Source: Acidimicrobiaceae bacterium (GTDB taxonomy: Bacteria > Actinomycetota > Acidimicrobiia > Acidimicrobiales > RAAP-2). Taken from it: a stretch of 64,000 nucleotides of DNA. The position numbers were made by a program, and so were the translations under genes. Location: contig JAOBWI010000017.1 of assembly GCA_025463285.1 (NCBI GenBank), positions 105,772 through 169,771 of the forward strand, in the 5' to 3' direction. Shown in pieces: positions 26,991 through 38,351 of the stretch (positions are counted from its first letter, which is position 1; each line of letters begins with the position of its first letter). The notes beneath the pieces are model-generated. The model made no database searches, was not told the origin of the DNA, and worked only from the letters and a program-made list of their open reading frames with translations.

Positions 26991-28411
26991 TAGCGACTCC
27001 TCGATCGGTACAGTGCCCTCGCGCCCGAGGCATCTTTGGCCAGTCGCTTGGTGAGATACAGACCTTCGAGCACGAACTCCACGGCGGCCGCTTTCTCGCC
27101 GTCACTGGCTCCCGGTCCGGCGATGCGTTCAACCGGCGCGTCGAGGGACGGCATGGCGTCGAGAACGGCCAGGTAGTCGGCGTCGGGCAGATCGTCGCCG
27201 GTGTGCACGATCGCTTCGGAGTTAAAGGCCTCGACGATCTCGCTCGCCGCTTCTACGAGCACGTCGGCGAAGCACTGTCGAATAGCCAGGGAGACGAGCG
27301 CGGCGATGACCTGATCGGCGTCGCTGTCGTCCATGGTGTCGAACTCGATTTTTCCTTGCGTGGATTGGACCATGGCGCTGAGATCACTGACGCGCGGAAC
27401 CACGACGCTGTCCTTGGTACGCAGCGTGCGGCGCAGCGCGTTGGCGATCACCGTCTCGTAATTGGCGATCGAGAGTCGCACCGAGACACCCGAGCTCTGA
27501 GAGATTACGTGGCTGCGACGCGCCACGTGCGAGACGCGCGCCACGATGTCGTCGATAAACCAGGGCACCACGATCGGCACCGGGGCGACGGGCAGGTGCG
27601 CCTCTTGGTGCATGATCTCAATCTCGGTGGTGACCTCGTAGGGGTAGTGGGTGCGAATCTGCGACCCGAAACGGTCCTTCAGCGGCGTGATGAGCCGGCC
27701 GCGGTTGGTGTAGTCCTCGGGGTTGGCCGTCGCCACCACCAGGACATCGAGCTCTAAACGCACCAGGTGGCCACGAATCTGTACGTCGCGCTCTTCTAAG
27801 ACGTTGAGCAGGCCCACTTGGATGCGTTCGGACAAGTCGGGTAGCTCGTTGATAGCGAAGATGCCGCGATTGGACTTGGGCACCAGTCCGTAGCTCAAGG
27901 CGTTGGGGTCGTCAAGAAAGAGACCGCTGGCGACCTTGATGGGGTCGACTTCCCCGATGAGGTCGGCCATCGAGGTGTCCGGGGAGGCCAACTTCTCGGC
28001 GAATCGGCGGCTGCGATGCACCCAGGCGATCGGCGTCTGGTCGCCCTTCTCTTGGACCAGAGCAATCGCGTACGCCGAGATGGGGTTGAAGGGGTCGTCG
28101 CGCACGTCAGATCCCGCGACCACGGGCAGCCACTCGTCGAGCAGCTCCACCAGCGAGCGGATGATGCGCGTCTTGGCCTGTCCGCGCTCGCCCAGCAGGA
28201 TGATGTCGTGGCCAGCCAGCAGGGCCGTCTCCAACTGGGGCAGCACGGTGTCCTCGTAGCCAAGAACCGTCGAGGTGAGAGGTGTGCCCGCGGCGAGGCG
28301 CTGTTCTAGATTTCGGCGGATCTCGTCTCGAATGGACTTGGGTTCGTACGGCGACGCCCGGAGCGATCCGAGCGTGGTGGGCAGGTCGGGAGGGGAAATT
28401 AGCGTGCTCAT
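26990..28411 (-). CDS. AAA+ ATPase, MoxR/Mg-chelatase-like
   Basis: Walker A LLGERGQAKTR, GIFAINELPDLSERIQVGLLNVLEERDVQIRG, VVATANPED. Confidence 0.9.
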   Translation of the reverse strand: MSTLISPPDLPTTLGSLRASPYEPKSIRDEIRRNLEQRLAAGTPLTSTVLGYEDTVLPQLETALLAGHDIILLGERGQAKTRIIRSLVELLDEWLPVVAGSDVRDDPFNPISAYAIALVQEKGDQTPIAWVHRSRRFAEKLASPDTSMADLIGEVDPIKVASGLFLDDPNALSYGLVPKSNRGIFAINELPDLSERIQVGLLNVLEERDVQIRGHLVRLELDVLVVATANPEDYTNRGRLITPLKDRFGSQIRTHYPYEVTTEIEIMHQEAHLPVAPVPIVVPWFIDDIVARVSHVARRSHVISQSSGVSVRLSIANYETVIANALRRTLRTKDSVVVPRVSDLSAMVQSTQGKIEFDTMDDSDADQVIAALVSLAIRQCFADVLVEAASEIVEAFNSEAIVHTGDDLPDADYLAVLDAMPSLDAPVERIAGPGASDGEKAAAVEFVLEGLYLTKRLAKDASGARALYRSRSR

Positions 28412-28640
28412 AAAAGCACCTTAAAGGGTGACACCTCGTCCTTCACCCGCAGAATCGCCCCAAATTTCCAGCGTGCGTACTCCTCGTCGACGGACGAATC
28501 CGCGTGATCGGCGGCGCCGGGATCACGCTATGGGCGAGTCGAGCCCTGCTGTGGCCCCGCCCAGAGTCTGGGGTGATCGACTAGCGAATTCTGGAGAATG
28601 TGTAATCCTCTGGGCACGATTTCTACCTAGTGAAACCGAG

Positions 28641-29624
28641 TCACTCCGCGGGTCGATTCGCGCCCAGGATCGCCAACACGTCATCTTCGCCCATGAAGCC
28701 CGGGGAGCGGTGCTCTCGCGCCATCTGATCCGCCAGACGCTGCAGCAACTCATTCACCGGGGTCGCTACCCCGGCCAGTCGTCCTTGTAACACGATCTCG
28801 CCACTCAGGTAGTCGGTCTCAATGGAGCCGGTGCCGCGGGCCAGACTCTGCCACGATGATCCCCCACTTCGCTCAGTACCGGCAATGGGACGATCACTCA
28901 ATAGATTCCCGCGCCGAGCGGCGGCCTCCTCCTCGCTCGCGAAGTCGATGCCCGCTACCGTGAGAACCGCCTGGCCTTCTTCGCACGCGAGACGGTACAG
29001 TTCACCCCCACGGGTGTCGAGTCCGCACACCGCTTCTACGGCGTTCACCAAGTTCACCATCAACTTGCCCCACTTCCAGCGCGCAATGTCCTCTCGAGCA
29101 ACGGACTCAAAGGTCGAAGAGTTCAAGGCGGCCGCGATGTCTCGTGCTCGCTCGTCCACCCCGCCGGGCCAACGGCCGAGGTCGAGGAGCCCCGTGATCG
29201 GCGACGAGTTCGCTTGCACCACGCCGGGGGCCAGATGCGAGCCGGGCATCATGACGCACATGGCATAGACGCTCTCGAAATATCGCAGCGCCGTGCGCTC
29301 ATTCTCGACGCCGTTCTGGGCACAGACCACACTCACGCTGCGCGGCGCGACACCGGCCAGTTCCAAGAGCGCGTCCCTCGTGTCCTGACTCTTCATGGCC
29401 AGTAGAACCACGTCATCGGGCGCGAAGCTGAGTCGCTGGGGGCTGTCCACGGTGGGTACGCGCAGGGTGAGCACCTCGTCGGGTGTCTCTAGACGAACGC
29501 CGTCGCGCTGGAGTGCGCGGAAGTGATCGCCGCGAGCGATGTAGACGACGTCGTGGTCGTGCTGAAATAATCGAGCGCCGATCACGCCGCCGATGGCCCC
29601 CGCGCCGTAGATGACGTAGCGCAC
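28641..29624 (-). CDS. Ketopantoate reductase family (ApbA/PanE) oxidoreductase
   Basis: MRYVIYGAGAIGGVIGARL Rossmann motif; KWGKLMVNLVNAVEAV. Confidence 0.88.
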   Translation of the reverse strand: MRYVIYGAGAIGGVIGARLFQHDHDVVYIARGDHFRALQRDGVRLETPDEVLTLRVPTVDSPQRLSFAPDDVVLLAMKSQDTRDALLELAGVAPRSVSVVCAQNGVENERTALRYFESVYAMCVMMPGSHLAPGVVQANSSPITGLLDLGRWPGGVDERARDIAAALNSSTFESVAREDIARWKWGKLMVNLVNAVEAVCGLDTRGGELYRLACEEGQAVLTVAGIDFASEEEAAARRGNLLSDRPIAGTERSGGSSWQSLARGTGSIETDYLSGEIVLQGRLAGVATPVNELLQRLADQMAREHRSPGFMGEDDVLAILGANRPAE

Positions 29625-29626
29625 TT

Positions 29627-30811
29627 CTATATCCGATCCGTCGCGCCCTCGCGCGTGGAGCGATGGGTCTTGGCGACGATGTTACCTCCCGGTCGATACG
29701 CCAGGTGAGCCGCGCGCGGCGCGTCGAGGACGGCGAAGTCGCAGCGAGCGCCGAGACTCAGGTGTCCTATGTCGTCGCGACGAAGGGCCAGCGCCCCACC
29801 CCTGGTGGCGCTCCAGAGAGCCTCGTCCACGCTCATGGCCATCTCTCGCACGGCGAGCGCGATCACGAAGGCCATGCTCGTCACGTACGACGACCCCGGA
29901 TTGCAGTCCGTAGCGAGGGCCACGGTCGCGCCCGCGTCCAGCAGTCGGCGAGCCGACGGGTAGGGAGAGCGAGTGCAGAACTCGGCCCCGGGGAGCAACG
30001 TCGCCACCGTAGCACTAGCACTCAGAAGGTCAATGTCGCTGTCCTCTAAGTAGGTGCAGTGATCGACACTAGCGCAGTCCAACTCGACCGCCAGCTCGAT
30101 GGCGCCGCTGTGGGCCAGTTGATTTGCGTGTAGTCGAGGCGCCAGGCCCGCGGCCCGACCCGCTTCCAGGACGGTTCTCGCCTCGTCGACGCTGAACGCT
30201 CCACGATCGCAAAAGACGTCCGCCCACTTCGCCTTCGGGGCGCACGCCTCGAGCATAGACGTGGTCACCAAGTGGAGGTAGCCGGCGCGATCGTTCTTGA
30301 ACTCGGGGGGCACGATGTGCGCGCCCAACCAGGTGACCTCGTCGCTGAAGTGTCGCGCAACGTCCAACTCACGGCCTTCGCCGTCCACCGTGAGTTCGTA
30401 GCCGGACTTAATCTCCATCGTGGTCACGCCGCCTAAGAGAAGTTCGAGCACGCGCGTGCGTGCGCCACTCAAGAGGTCTTCGCTGGACGCGGCCCGCGTT
30501 GCTTGCACCGTGCGGGTGATCCCCCCGCCGTCGTAGTGCACCCCGGCCATGCGCGCTTCGAACTCGTCACTACGTTCCCCGGCGAAGACCAGATGCGTGT
30601 GGGAGTCCACGAAGCCCGGAATGACGGCCCGCCCCTCGGCGTCAAGTGCGTCGTCTGCGTCGGGCGCCTCATCACTGGCCCCCACCCACAGCACCTCGTC
30701 CTCGTCCACCACGAGGCCAGCGTGAAAGAGCCGACCCCAGCGGCTCTCGTCACCGAGGCTGGGGTCGTTCGTGGTGAGTTCGCCGATATTGGTCACCACC
30801 AGCGTGCCCAT
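29627..30811 (-). CDS. hutI: Imidazolonepropionase
   Basis: VIPGFVDSHTHLVFAGERSDEFEARM, ALATDCNPGSSYV; ATG at 30811 overlaps hutU stop (ATGA); the longer ORF to 31033 is out-of-frame hutU sequence. Confidence 0.94.
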   Translation of the reverse strand: MGTLVVTNIGELTTNDPSLGDESRWGRLFHAGLVVDEDEVLWVGASDEAPDADDALDAEGRAVIPGFVDSHTHLVFAGERSDEFEARMAGVHYDGGGITRTVQATRAASSEDLLSGARTRVLELLLGGVTTMEIKSGYELTVDGEGRELDVARHFSDEVTWLGAHIVPPEFKNDRAGYLHLVTTSMLEACAPKAKWADVFCDRGAFSVDEARTVLEAGRAAGLAPRLHANQLAHSGAIELAVELDCASVDHCTYLEDSDIDLLSASATVATLLPGAEFCTRSPYPSARRLLDAGATVALATDCNPGSSYVTSMAFVIALAVREMAMSVDEALWSATRGGALALRRDDIGHLSLGARCDFAVLDAPRAAHLAYRPGGNIVAKTHRSTREGATDRI

Positions 30812-32466
30812 CAGGTTTCGCGCATCGGCACGCGCAGGCCGGTGCGCTCGGCCGTCTCTTCGGCGATCTCGTAGCCGGCGTCCACGTGACGCAGCACGCC
30901 CATCGCGGGATCGTTGGTGAGTACGCGTGAGAGTTTCTCTCGGGCCAACGCCGTGCCGTCGGCCACGCAGACCTGTCCCGCGTGAATGGACCGACCAATT
31001 CCCACTCCCCCGCCGTGATGGAGGGAGACCCACGAGGCCCCCGACGCGGTATTCACCAGAGCGTTGAGCAGCGGCCAGTCGGCAATGGCGTCGGAGCCGT
31101 CGATCATGGCTTCGGTCTCGCGATAGGGAGAGGCCACCGAGCCGCTGTCGAGGTGGTCGCGACCAATGACCAGTGGCGCGCTCACCGTCCCGGAGGCGAC
31201 GAGATCGTTAAAAGCCACCCCCGCCCGGTCGCGTTCGCCGTATCCCAACCAACAGATGCGCGCCGGTAGGCCCTGGAAGGCCACCTTGTCGCGGGCCTTG
31301 GTGATCCAGCGGCGCAGGAGGTCGTTGTCGGGGAAAAGATCGAGCACCGCCGCGTCGGTCACCGCGATGTCGGCCGGATCGCCCGACAGCGCGGCCCACC
31401 GAAACGGACCCTTCCCTTCGCAGAATAGCGGGCGAATGTACGCCGGCACGAAGCCGGGGTACTCGAAGGCGCGGGCGTATCCGCCCAGCAACGCCTCAGC
31501 GCGCAACGAGTTGCCATAGTCAAAGACTTCGGCGCCTTCGTCCATGAAGCCGACCATGGCCTCCACGTGGCGCACCATGGACGCTCGCGCGCGCTCGGTG
31601 AACTCTTCGGGCTTCTTCTCGGCGTAGTCGCGCCAGTCGTTGGCCTCGACGCCCTCGGGCAGGTAGCTGAGCGGGTCGTGGGCCGACGTTTGATCGGTCA
31701 CGATGTCGACCTCGACGCCGCGTCGCAGGAGTTCTGGCACCAGCGTGGCGGCGTTGGCGACGAGCCCCACGCTCAGGGCCCGGCGACTCGTCTTGGCCGC
31801 CAGCACGCTTGCCAGCGCGTCGTCGAGGTCGTCGGTCCACTCATCTAAGTAGCGCTGATCGACCCGTCGCTCCAGGCGCGCGGGATCCACGTCGATACAG
31901 AGACAGACGCCCTCGTTCATGGTGACGGCCAGAGGTTGCGCCCCACCCATGCCGCCGGCCCCACTGGTCACGGTGAGCGTGCCGGCCAACGTGCCCTGAA
32001 AGCGCTTGGCCGCCACGGCGGCGAAGGTTTCGTAGGTCCCCTGCAGGATGCCCTGGGTCCCGATGTAGATCCACGAGCCAGCGGTCATCTGGCCGTACAT
32101 GGTGAGACCGAGCGCTTCGAGGCGTCGAAACTCGGGCCAGGTGGCCCAGTCGGGCACCAGGTTGGAGTTGGCGATGAGTACTCGAGGCGCCCACTCGTGC
32201 GTGCGCAGCACCCCGACCGCCCGACCGGACTGCACCACCATCGTCTCGTCGTCCTTCAAAGTGGTGAGGGTGCGAATCAAGGCGTCGAAACTGGGCCAGT
32301 CTCTCGCCGCTCGGCCGGTGCCGCCGTAGACGACCAGGTCGTCGGGACGCTCGGCCACCTCGGGATCGAGGTTGTTTTGCAGCATGCGCATCGCGGCCTC
32401 TTGGGGCCAGGCGTGAGCGGTGATCGAACTGCCTCGGGCGGCTCGAACGAGACGGGCGCCTTCCAT
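30811..32466 (-). CDS. hutU: Urocanate hydratase
   Basis: [47 protein letters not shown]. Confidence 0.96.
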   Translation of the reverse strand: MEGARLVRAARGSSITAHAWPQEAAMRMLQNNLDPEVAERPDDLVVYGGTGRAARDWPSFDALIRTLTTLKDDETMVVQSGRAVGVLRTHEWAPRVLIANSNLVPDWATWPEFRRLEALGLTMYGQMTAGSWIYIGTQGILQGTYETFAAVAAKRFQGTLAGTLTVTSGAGGMGGAQPLAVTMNEGVCLCIDVDPARLERRVDQRYLDEWTDDLDDALASVLAAKTSRRALSVGLVANAATLVPELLRRGVEVDIVTDQTSAHDPLSYLPEGVEANDWRDYAEKKPEEFTERARASMVRHVEAMVGFMDEGAEVFDYGNSLRAEALLGGYARAFEYPGFVPAYIRPLFCEGKGPFRWAALSGDPADIAVTDAAVLDLFPDNDLLRRWITKARDKVAFQGLPARICWLGYGERDRAGVAFNDLVASGTVSAPLVIGRDHLDSGSVASPYRETEAMIDGSDAIADWPLLNALVNTASGASWVSLHHGGGVGIGRSIHAGQVCVADGTALAREKLSRVLTNDPAMGVLRHVDAGYEIAEETAERTGLRVPMRET

Positions 32467-32474
32467 AGAACCTC

Positions 32475-34004
32475 CTAGTGCAGCGTCAAGAAACGCGAGG
32501 CGATATCCAACAGTTCGCGACTAGCCACCAGATCCGAGACGGCCCTGATCTCGGGTGAGAGCCATCGATCCGGTCCCGGTCCCCCCGCGACGGCGTTCAC
32601 GCGATCGGCGATGGCCCCGGTGACGGCGGAGGGTTCGAGCGGCGCACGAAGGGCCAGCGCCCGGGCCCCGGCCAGCAGTTCGATGGCGATCACGTCGCGC
32701 AAGGCGTCGAGCGACGTGCGCAGCTTCCTCGCGGCGTGCCAACCCATGGAGACGTGGTCTTCCTGCATTCCCGAGGACGGGATGGAGTCCACGCTGGCCG
32801 GGGCGGCCAGTCGTTTCATCTCGCTCACCAGTCCGGCCTGCGCGTACTGGGCAATCATGAGGCCCGAGTCGACCCCCGCCTGGTGGGCTAAGAACGGCGG
32901 TAGTCCGAAGCTGCGGTTCACGTCCAACATGCGGTCGGTGCGGCGTTCCGACATCGAGGCGACGTCGGCTACCGCGATGGCCAGAAAGTCGAGCACGTAC
33001 CCAATGGGCGCGCCGTGAAAGTTACCGTTGGACAACAATGAGCCATCGAGCAACACGGAGGGATTGTCAATGGACGCCGCCAACTCGATATCGGCGACCC
33101 CGCTCGCGTAGGAAAATATGTCGCGCGCCGCGCCGTGCACTTGAGGCGCGCAGCGAAGCGAGTACGCGTCTTGCACTTGGGAGGGGTCCTCTAAGTGCGA
33201 ACTGACGATGTTGGAGTGGGCGAGTAGCCCGAAGAGATTCTCGGCGCAGGCCAATTGCCCGGGGTGAGGCCGCAGTTCGTTCACTTCGGCGCAGAAGACC
33301 CGGTCGGTTCCGCGCAGCGCCTGAATCGAGAGCGAGGCCGCGATATCCATCTGTCGCAACAGCGCCACCCCGTCGTCCAAGGCCAAGATGAGCTGGCCCA
33401 ACATGCCGTCGGTGCCGTTGATGAGCGCCAGACCCTCTTTCTCGAACAGCTCCACGGGCGCGAGCCCCGCGTCGGTCAGGGCGTCGTTCGCCCGTCGGCG
33501 AGCCCCCCCGGCGTCGCGCACGTCACCCTCACCCATGAGCGCGAGCGCCACGTGGGCCAAAGGCGCCAGATCGCCCGAACAACCGAGCGAGCCGAACTCG
33601 TGGACGATGGGCGTGAGGTTGGCGTTCAACAGAGCGGCGTAGGCCCGAGCCGTCGAGCTCCGCACCCCCGATACGCCACTGCAGAGGTTGGTCAGTCGCG
33701 AGACCATCATCGCGCGCACCACCTCTCCCTCCACCTCCGCTCCGACGCCCGCGGCGTGCGAGCGAATGAGCGATCGCTGCAAGTCTCGACGTAGGTCCGT
33801 AGAGATGCGGGTGGTGGCTAACGAACCAAAGCCGGTCGACAGACCGTAGATGGGTTCGCCACTGGTTACCAGAGCGTCGATGGCCTCTCGCTGACGGTCC
33901 AAACGCTGGGTCACGTCCTCACTCAGTTCAATGGGCTCGAAGAAACGCGCGACCGCGATCAGCTGCTCTCTCGAGAGGGGTTCGACTCCGAGGACGATGG
34001 TCAC
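32475..34004 (-). CDS. hutH: Histidine ammonia-lyase
   Basis: [26 protein letters not shown]-loop region; overall HutH layout; flanked by hut genes. Confidence 0.94.
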   Translation of the reverse strand: MTIVLGVEPLSREQLIAVARFFEPIELSEDVTQRLDRQREAIDALVTSGEPIYGLSTGFGSLATTRISTDLRRDLQRSLIRSHAAGVGAEVEGEVVRAMMVSRLTNLCSGVSGVRSSTARAYAALLNANLTPIVHEFGSLGCSGDLAPLAHVALALMGEGDVRDAGGARRRANDALTDAGLAPVELFEKEGLALINGTDGMLGQLILALDDGVALLRQMDIAASLSIQALRGTDRVFCAEVNELRPHPGQLACAENLFGLLAHSNIVSSHLEDPSQVQDAYSLRCAPQVHGAARDIFSYASGVADIELAASIDNPSVLLDGSLLSNGNFHGAPIGYVLDFLAIAVADVASMSERRTDRMLDVNRSFGLPPFLAHQAGVDSGLMIAQYAQAGLVSEMKRLAAPASVDSIPSSGMQEDHVSMGWHAARKLRTSLDALRDVIAIELLAGARALALRAPLEPSAVTGAIADRVNAVAGGPGPDRWLSPEIRAVSDLVASRELLDIASRFLTLH

Positions 34005-34909
34005 GCCGCTCTCCTTCTCACGCCGGCCAGCGCCTCTAATACCAGCAACGCCGCCAAGCCCACCGTGCGCTGATCGGGGCTGTCTTGTTCCGCGTCCACC
34101 TCGGTGAAGTCAACCGCCACGACCGATTTATACGAGGTCACTTCGCGCACAAAGTTTCTGAGCTCGTCGGCGCTGAGTCCACCGGGCGCCGACGCGGGAC
34201 AGCCCGGAACGACCGAGCGGTCCGCCACGTCGAGGTCGACGTCCACGTAGACCTTGCGACCACCGTGGCTCGCGATCTCCAGGGCGCGCCGAGCAATCGA
34301 CGCCGCGTCCTCCCGGTGGAAGGCGTGGCGTTCAATGATGCGGACCCCCCGGTCCAATGATTCGCGCGCGTAGACGGCCGAGTTGGAGAAGTCCCCGAGA
34401 CCCACTTGAACCACGTGACGTGGGTCGAGACCTTCGTCGAGGAGCTGGCGTATGGGCGAGCCGTTGGATCGTCCTTCGCGCATGTCTAAGTGGGCGTCTA
34501 AGGTGATGAGCCCAAAGTCCTCGAGGTGACCCTTCGCCACGGCGCTCAGCGCGTGCCAGGTCGCGGCGTTATCGCCGCCCAAAATTACTGTCAACGCCGC
34601 GAACTTTTCGATCGTGGCGAACGCGGCGGCCACGCGTTCGTGTCCGCCCTCACCGTCGGGGTCGTCCACGTCGCCGTGGTCCACCAGAACGACGTTGTCG
34701 GCCAGGTCGAATCGACCGTGAAACGACCAGGTGGAGTAGCGCTGGAGGGCCTCACGAACCGCCGCCGGCGTGCTCGTTGCGGACCGCTTCGAGACCGAGG
34801 TAGCGAACGTGGACACCCCGAGGAGCGCTACGTTGCGCCGTCCGACGATGGGCTCATCACGAAGCAACGAGGCGGCCGAAGGCCAGTGGGCATCAGTCGA
34901 GGCGGCCAT
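34001..34909 (-). CDS. hutG: Arginase-family formimidoylglutamase-like hydrolase
   Basis: LGGDNAATWHAL, ITLDAHLDMREG, YVDVDLDVADRS; located in hut cluster. Confidence 0.8.
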   Translation of the reverse strand: MAASTDAHWPSAASLLRDEPIVGRRNVALLGVSTFATSVSKRSATSTPAAVREALQRYSTWSFHGRFDLADNVVLVDHGDVDDPDGEGGHERVAAAFATIEKFAALTVILGGDNAATWHALSAVAKGHLEDFGLITLDAHLDMREGRSNGSPIRQLLDEGLDPRHVVQVGLGDFSNSAVYARESLDRGVRIIERHAFHREDAASIARRALEIASHGGRKVYVDVDLDVADRSVVPGCPASAPGGLSADELRNFVREVTSYKSVVAVDFTEVDAEQDSPDQRTVGLAALLVLEALAGVRRRAA

Positions 34910-34991
34910 CTAGCCCATGTTATGCATACCGCCTCGCACTGAAGAACCCGTTCACCGCTCCCATCAGGACGCGTCGGGTGAGTCGCTGCGT

Positions 34992-36533
34992 CTATCGATC
35001 GACGGTTCTGACGCCGCTCTCAGCGGGCTCGTCCGGCTCTTCTTCGATGAAGGTGGGCACCAGCTTGGGACGAAGTTCGTGATCGAGGTCCTCGTGGTAG
35101 CGCGGCGTCGGCGTGGCGAGATACTCACCCTCGACGGTACGCGAGACGAGGTTGGGAGTTTTGCGTTTACCCCCACCGGCGAAGCCCTGGAGCTCTTTGC
35201 AGATCTTGTAGGTGATCGGATAGGCCACGAAAGGCGACAAAATCACCAAGATACGCATAGCCCAGAGCACCGTATTGAGCGAGAGATGGAAGAAGTTCGC
35301 AATGACGTCAGTCGAGCTCGCGATGAAGAGCATGGCCAACAGCGCGAACATCGCCACCCCCGCCGCCGTGCGCTTGGGTCTATCGCGCGGTCGATCAAGC
35401 AGATGGTGAATCTCGTTATCACCAGTCATCTTGCGTTCTATGAGGGGCCAGGCGAAGCACAAGTTGAAGATGATGCCGGGCAAGAGTACGGCTGGGATGA
35501 AGACCTCGAGGGGCCACGTATGGCCGAAGCCGGTGAACTCCCAGGCCGGGAAGACGCGCAGCGCACCGTCGAGGAATCCCATGTACCAGTCCGGCTGCAC
35601 GGCGTAGGAGATGCGCGCCGCGTCGTAGGGCCCAAACTGCCAGATCGGGTTGATCTGGGCGAACGCCCCGAGCAACGCCGTGGCGCCCCCCACGATGAAG
35701 AGAAATCCCGTCGTCTTGGCCATGAAGACGGGATACATGGGCGAACCCACCACGTTCTCTTCGGTCTTTCCCTCACCGCGAAACTGGGTGTGCTTCTGTC
35801 GCACCAACAAGAAGAGGTGCGCTCCCACCAGTCCCAGGATGATGAGGGGCACGATCAGACAGTGCAAGATGAAGAATCTCGGTATGACCGCTGTCCCCGG
35901 GAAGTTGCCGCCGAAGACGAAGAAGGCTAAGTACGTTCCCACCAAGGGAATCGACTCCATGATGGAATAGGCGATGCGAATTCCGGTGCCCGAGACCAAG
36001 TCATCGGGCAAGGAGTAGCCGAGGAAGCCGTTGGCGATGGCCAAGATCAACAGCGTGAGACCGATGGTCCAGTTCAGTTCGCGCGGCTTGCGGAAGGCGC
36101 CGGTGAAGAACACTCGGGCCATATGCACCACGATGGCGCCCACGAATATGTCACAGGCCCAGTGGTGCATCTGGCGCACCAACAGTCCGCCGCGCACCGC
36201 GAAGGAGATGTTGACCGTGGAGTCGAAGGCTTCGGTGACGCGTTGTCCGTCGAGAGGTTTGTAGGCGCCGTGGTAAATCACCGTCGCCGAACTCGGCACG
36301 AAATAGAGAGTGAGAAACACACCGGTGACGAGAAGGATCACGAAGGAGTACAGCGCAATCTCGCCGAGCATGAAGGACCAGTGATCGGGGAAGATCTTGT
36401 CCATAAAGGTTCGCCCGCCCTTGGCGATACCTAAGCGGTCGTCCAGCTCGTTGAGCGACTTGCCGATCTTGCCGTAGGGGCCTTCGGCCTCGCGCTGGGC
36501 GCGCTTGGTGTTGGGGATAGTCGTGTCGCTCAT
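34992..36533 (-). CDS. qcrB: Cytochrome bc complex cytochrome b subunit
   Basis: HHWACDIFVGAIVVHMARVFFTGAFRKPRELNW, actinobacterial QcrB architecture. Confidence 0.95.
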   Translation of the reverse strand: MSDTTIPNTKRAQREAEGPYGKIGKSLNELDDRLGIAKGGRTFMDKIFPDHWSFMLGEIALYSFVILLVTGVFLTLYFVPSSATVIYHGAYKPLDGQRVTEAFDSTVNISFAVRGGLLVRQMHHWACDIFVGAIVVHMARVFFTGAFRKPRELNWTIGLTLLILAIANGFLGYSLPDDLVSGTGIRIAYSIMESIPLVGTYLAFFVFGGNFPGTAVIPRFFILHCLIVPLIILGLVGAHLFLLVRQKHTQFRGEGKTEENVVGSPMYPVFMAKTTGFLFIVGGATALLGAFAQINPIWQFGPYDAARISYAVQPDWYMGFLDGALRVFPAWEFTGFGHTWPLEVFIPAVLLPGIIFNLCFAWPLIERKMTGDNEIHHLLDRPRDRPKRTAAGVAMFALLAMLFIASSTDVIANFFHLSLNTVLWAMRILVILSPFVAYPITYKICKELQGFAGGGKRKTPNLVSRTVEGEYLATPTPRYHEDLDHELRPKLVPTFIEEEPDEPAESGVRTVDR

Positions 36534-37492
36534 GTCGTCGTACGCTCCCAGAAGCCAGGACCCACGGGCTGGTGGTAGTCACTTTGTGAACGGATGAAGC
36601 CGTCGGCGTCGATGTAGATCGGCAACTGCGGCAGAGGTCGCGGCGCTGGCCCAAACTCGGGGACCGCGCCGTTGGTGACGTTGAACATCGACTGGTGACA
36701 GGGGCAGACCAGCACTTGCAACTCTTGCTCGTAAAGACCGACGGGGCATCCGAGGTGCGTGCACATTTTGGAGTAGGCCAAATAGCCCTTCGGTCCCCAG
36801 GACTCTCGGCCCTTTTGGGTCACGTAGTCCTCGTCAGAGATTCGAATCAACACGGTCTGATCGACGGCCTGACCACGATCGGTGTTCTGCTGGCCTTCGG
36901 GATAGACGGTGATGATGGAGCCCACCGTCAGCTCTCCCACGCTCACGCGGCGTCCGGTCTGATCGACAGCGTAGGAACCCTTGCGCCAGTCGGTGTGAAA
37001 GAGAGTGCCCTTGGGCAGCGGTCCGAGGCTGCGCAGCAGTGGAAAGATCGCCACGATGCTGAAGACGCCGAGCCCGCCGCCCAAGAGACCGGCGAGCATC
37101 TTGCGTCGCTTGACCACGCCGGCGCCGCGTTCGACGATGGCGGCCGCGAAAGCGTCGCGATCGGCCTCGGAGTTGGCGAGGGGGTGACGAGACTCCATGA
37201 AGGGGCCCCGCGGCATAAGGTACTTGCCCCAGGCGACAAGACCCACGCCCAAGAAGAAGAGCCCAAAGCCCATCGTGGCGCCGAGGATCCAGGGCTTAGC
37301 GTTAACCCAGTAGGCGGCCCCAAACCCCGCCACGCCGAGGAGACCCAGCACGAAAGTGAAGGCGGTGACGTGCTCAACCGTGTCCGGGTTCTTGGCCGCC
37401 GGCTGGAGATGCGGATCGTTCTCGCTGACTGTGCCGATCTCGACGGGCGTGCGGTGTTCGTCGCTCACGAGCGCTCCCCGATCCAGTAACAA
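36530..37492 (-). CDS. qcrA: Rieske iron-sulfur subunit of cytochrome bc complex
   Basis: CTHLGCPVGLYEQELQVLVCPCHQSMFN. Confidence 0.95.
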   Translation of the reverse strand: MLLDRGALVSDEHRTPVEIGTVSENDPHLQPAAKNPDTVEHVTAFTFVLGLLGVAGFGAAYWVNAKPWILGATMGFGLFFLGVGLVAWGKYLMPRGPFMESRHPLANSEADRDAFAAAIVERGAGVVKRRKMLAGLLGGGLGVFSIVAIFPLLRSLGPLPKGTLFHTDWRKGSYAVDQTGRRVSVGELTVGSIITVYPEGQQNTDRGQAVDQTVLIRISDEDYVTQKGRESWGPKGYLAYSKMCTHLGCPVGLYEQELQVLVCPCHQSMFNVTNGAVPEFGPAPRPLPQLPIYIDADGFIRSQSDYHQPVGPGFWERTTT

Positions 37493-38346
37493 ATCAGCAC
37501 CAACAGACCGACCCCAATCAAAAGTCCTACGAAGCCCTCGGCCACGGGCCCGAGTCCGCCCAACCCGAAGCCACCGGGGTTATTGGGGTGCTGGATGTCG
37601 GTGGTGACGAAAGCCACCACGTCGTTGACCTGCTGGTCACTCAGGTTCCCAGTGAAACGCGGCATGTCACCGGGACCGGTACGAATGGCCTCGACCACTT
37701 GAAAGGCGGGAATGTGACGAAGCGACGGGGCGAAGGTGCTCTCGGCTAAGGCGTCGCCGTCACCTTCAATGGTGTGGCAGGCCGCGCAGTTGAGAGCGAA
37801 GATCGCGGCGCCTTCAGCGACATCGGCGTTCTTCAAGTGGGGGGTGGGAATACTGGGGTAGCTCGGCGACAACGAGTTCACCCAGGCTGAAATAGCCAGG
37901 GCCTGATCGGGCGTGAGAGCCGGCTGGCGTCGGGGGGCTTCGACGGCCCGGACGTCTTTAGCGGGCATACGACCGGAGTCGATCCAGAAGTCAATGGTCG
38001 CTGGCCCCAGACCGACTAAGTCGGGGTACGCGCCCGCGGTCCCGCTGGCGGGCACGCCGTTCGCCTGGCTGCCGTGACAGGAAGCGCAGTTTTCCATGTA
38101 GAGCGCTTCACCGAGATCGTTGAGCGACGAGGACGGCGCCTGGTAGGTGATGTATTTGTCGCCGTACTTCACTACGAGGCCCTTCTTCTTCACCACAATG
38201 GAGGAGTTCGGGGTGCCCGAGTTCTTACGAGTGGTCTGGCCGTAGGTGGACGCGTTGGCTGGCGTGAGGAACAACAGCACCGGTCCGGCGGAGAGCACGA
38301 GTGACGCGGACAGGAGCAGCGCGCGCCGAGGGAGAGAGAACGTCAC
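37465..38346 (-). CDS. qcrC: Diheme cytochrome c subunit of bc complex
   Basis: Two CXXCH motifs (CASCH, CAACH) and C-terminal TM. Confidence 0.94.
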   Translation of the reverse strand: MTFSLPRRALLLSASLVLSAGPVLLFLTPANASTYGQTTRKNSGTPNSSIVVKKKGLVVKYGDKYITYQAPSSSLNDLGEALYMENCASCHGSQANGVPASGTAGAYPDLVGLGPATIDFWIDSGRMPAKDVRAVEAPRRQPALTPDQALAISAWVNSLSPSYPSIPTPHLKNADVAEGAAIFALNCAACHTIEGDGDALAESTFAPSLRHIPAFQVVEAIRTGPGDMPRFTGNLSDQQVNDVVAFVTTDIQHPNNPGGFGLGGLGPVAEGFVGLLIGVGLLVLICYWIGERS

Positions 38347-38351
38347 CCCAC

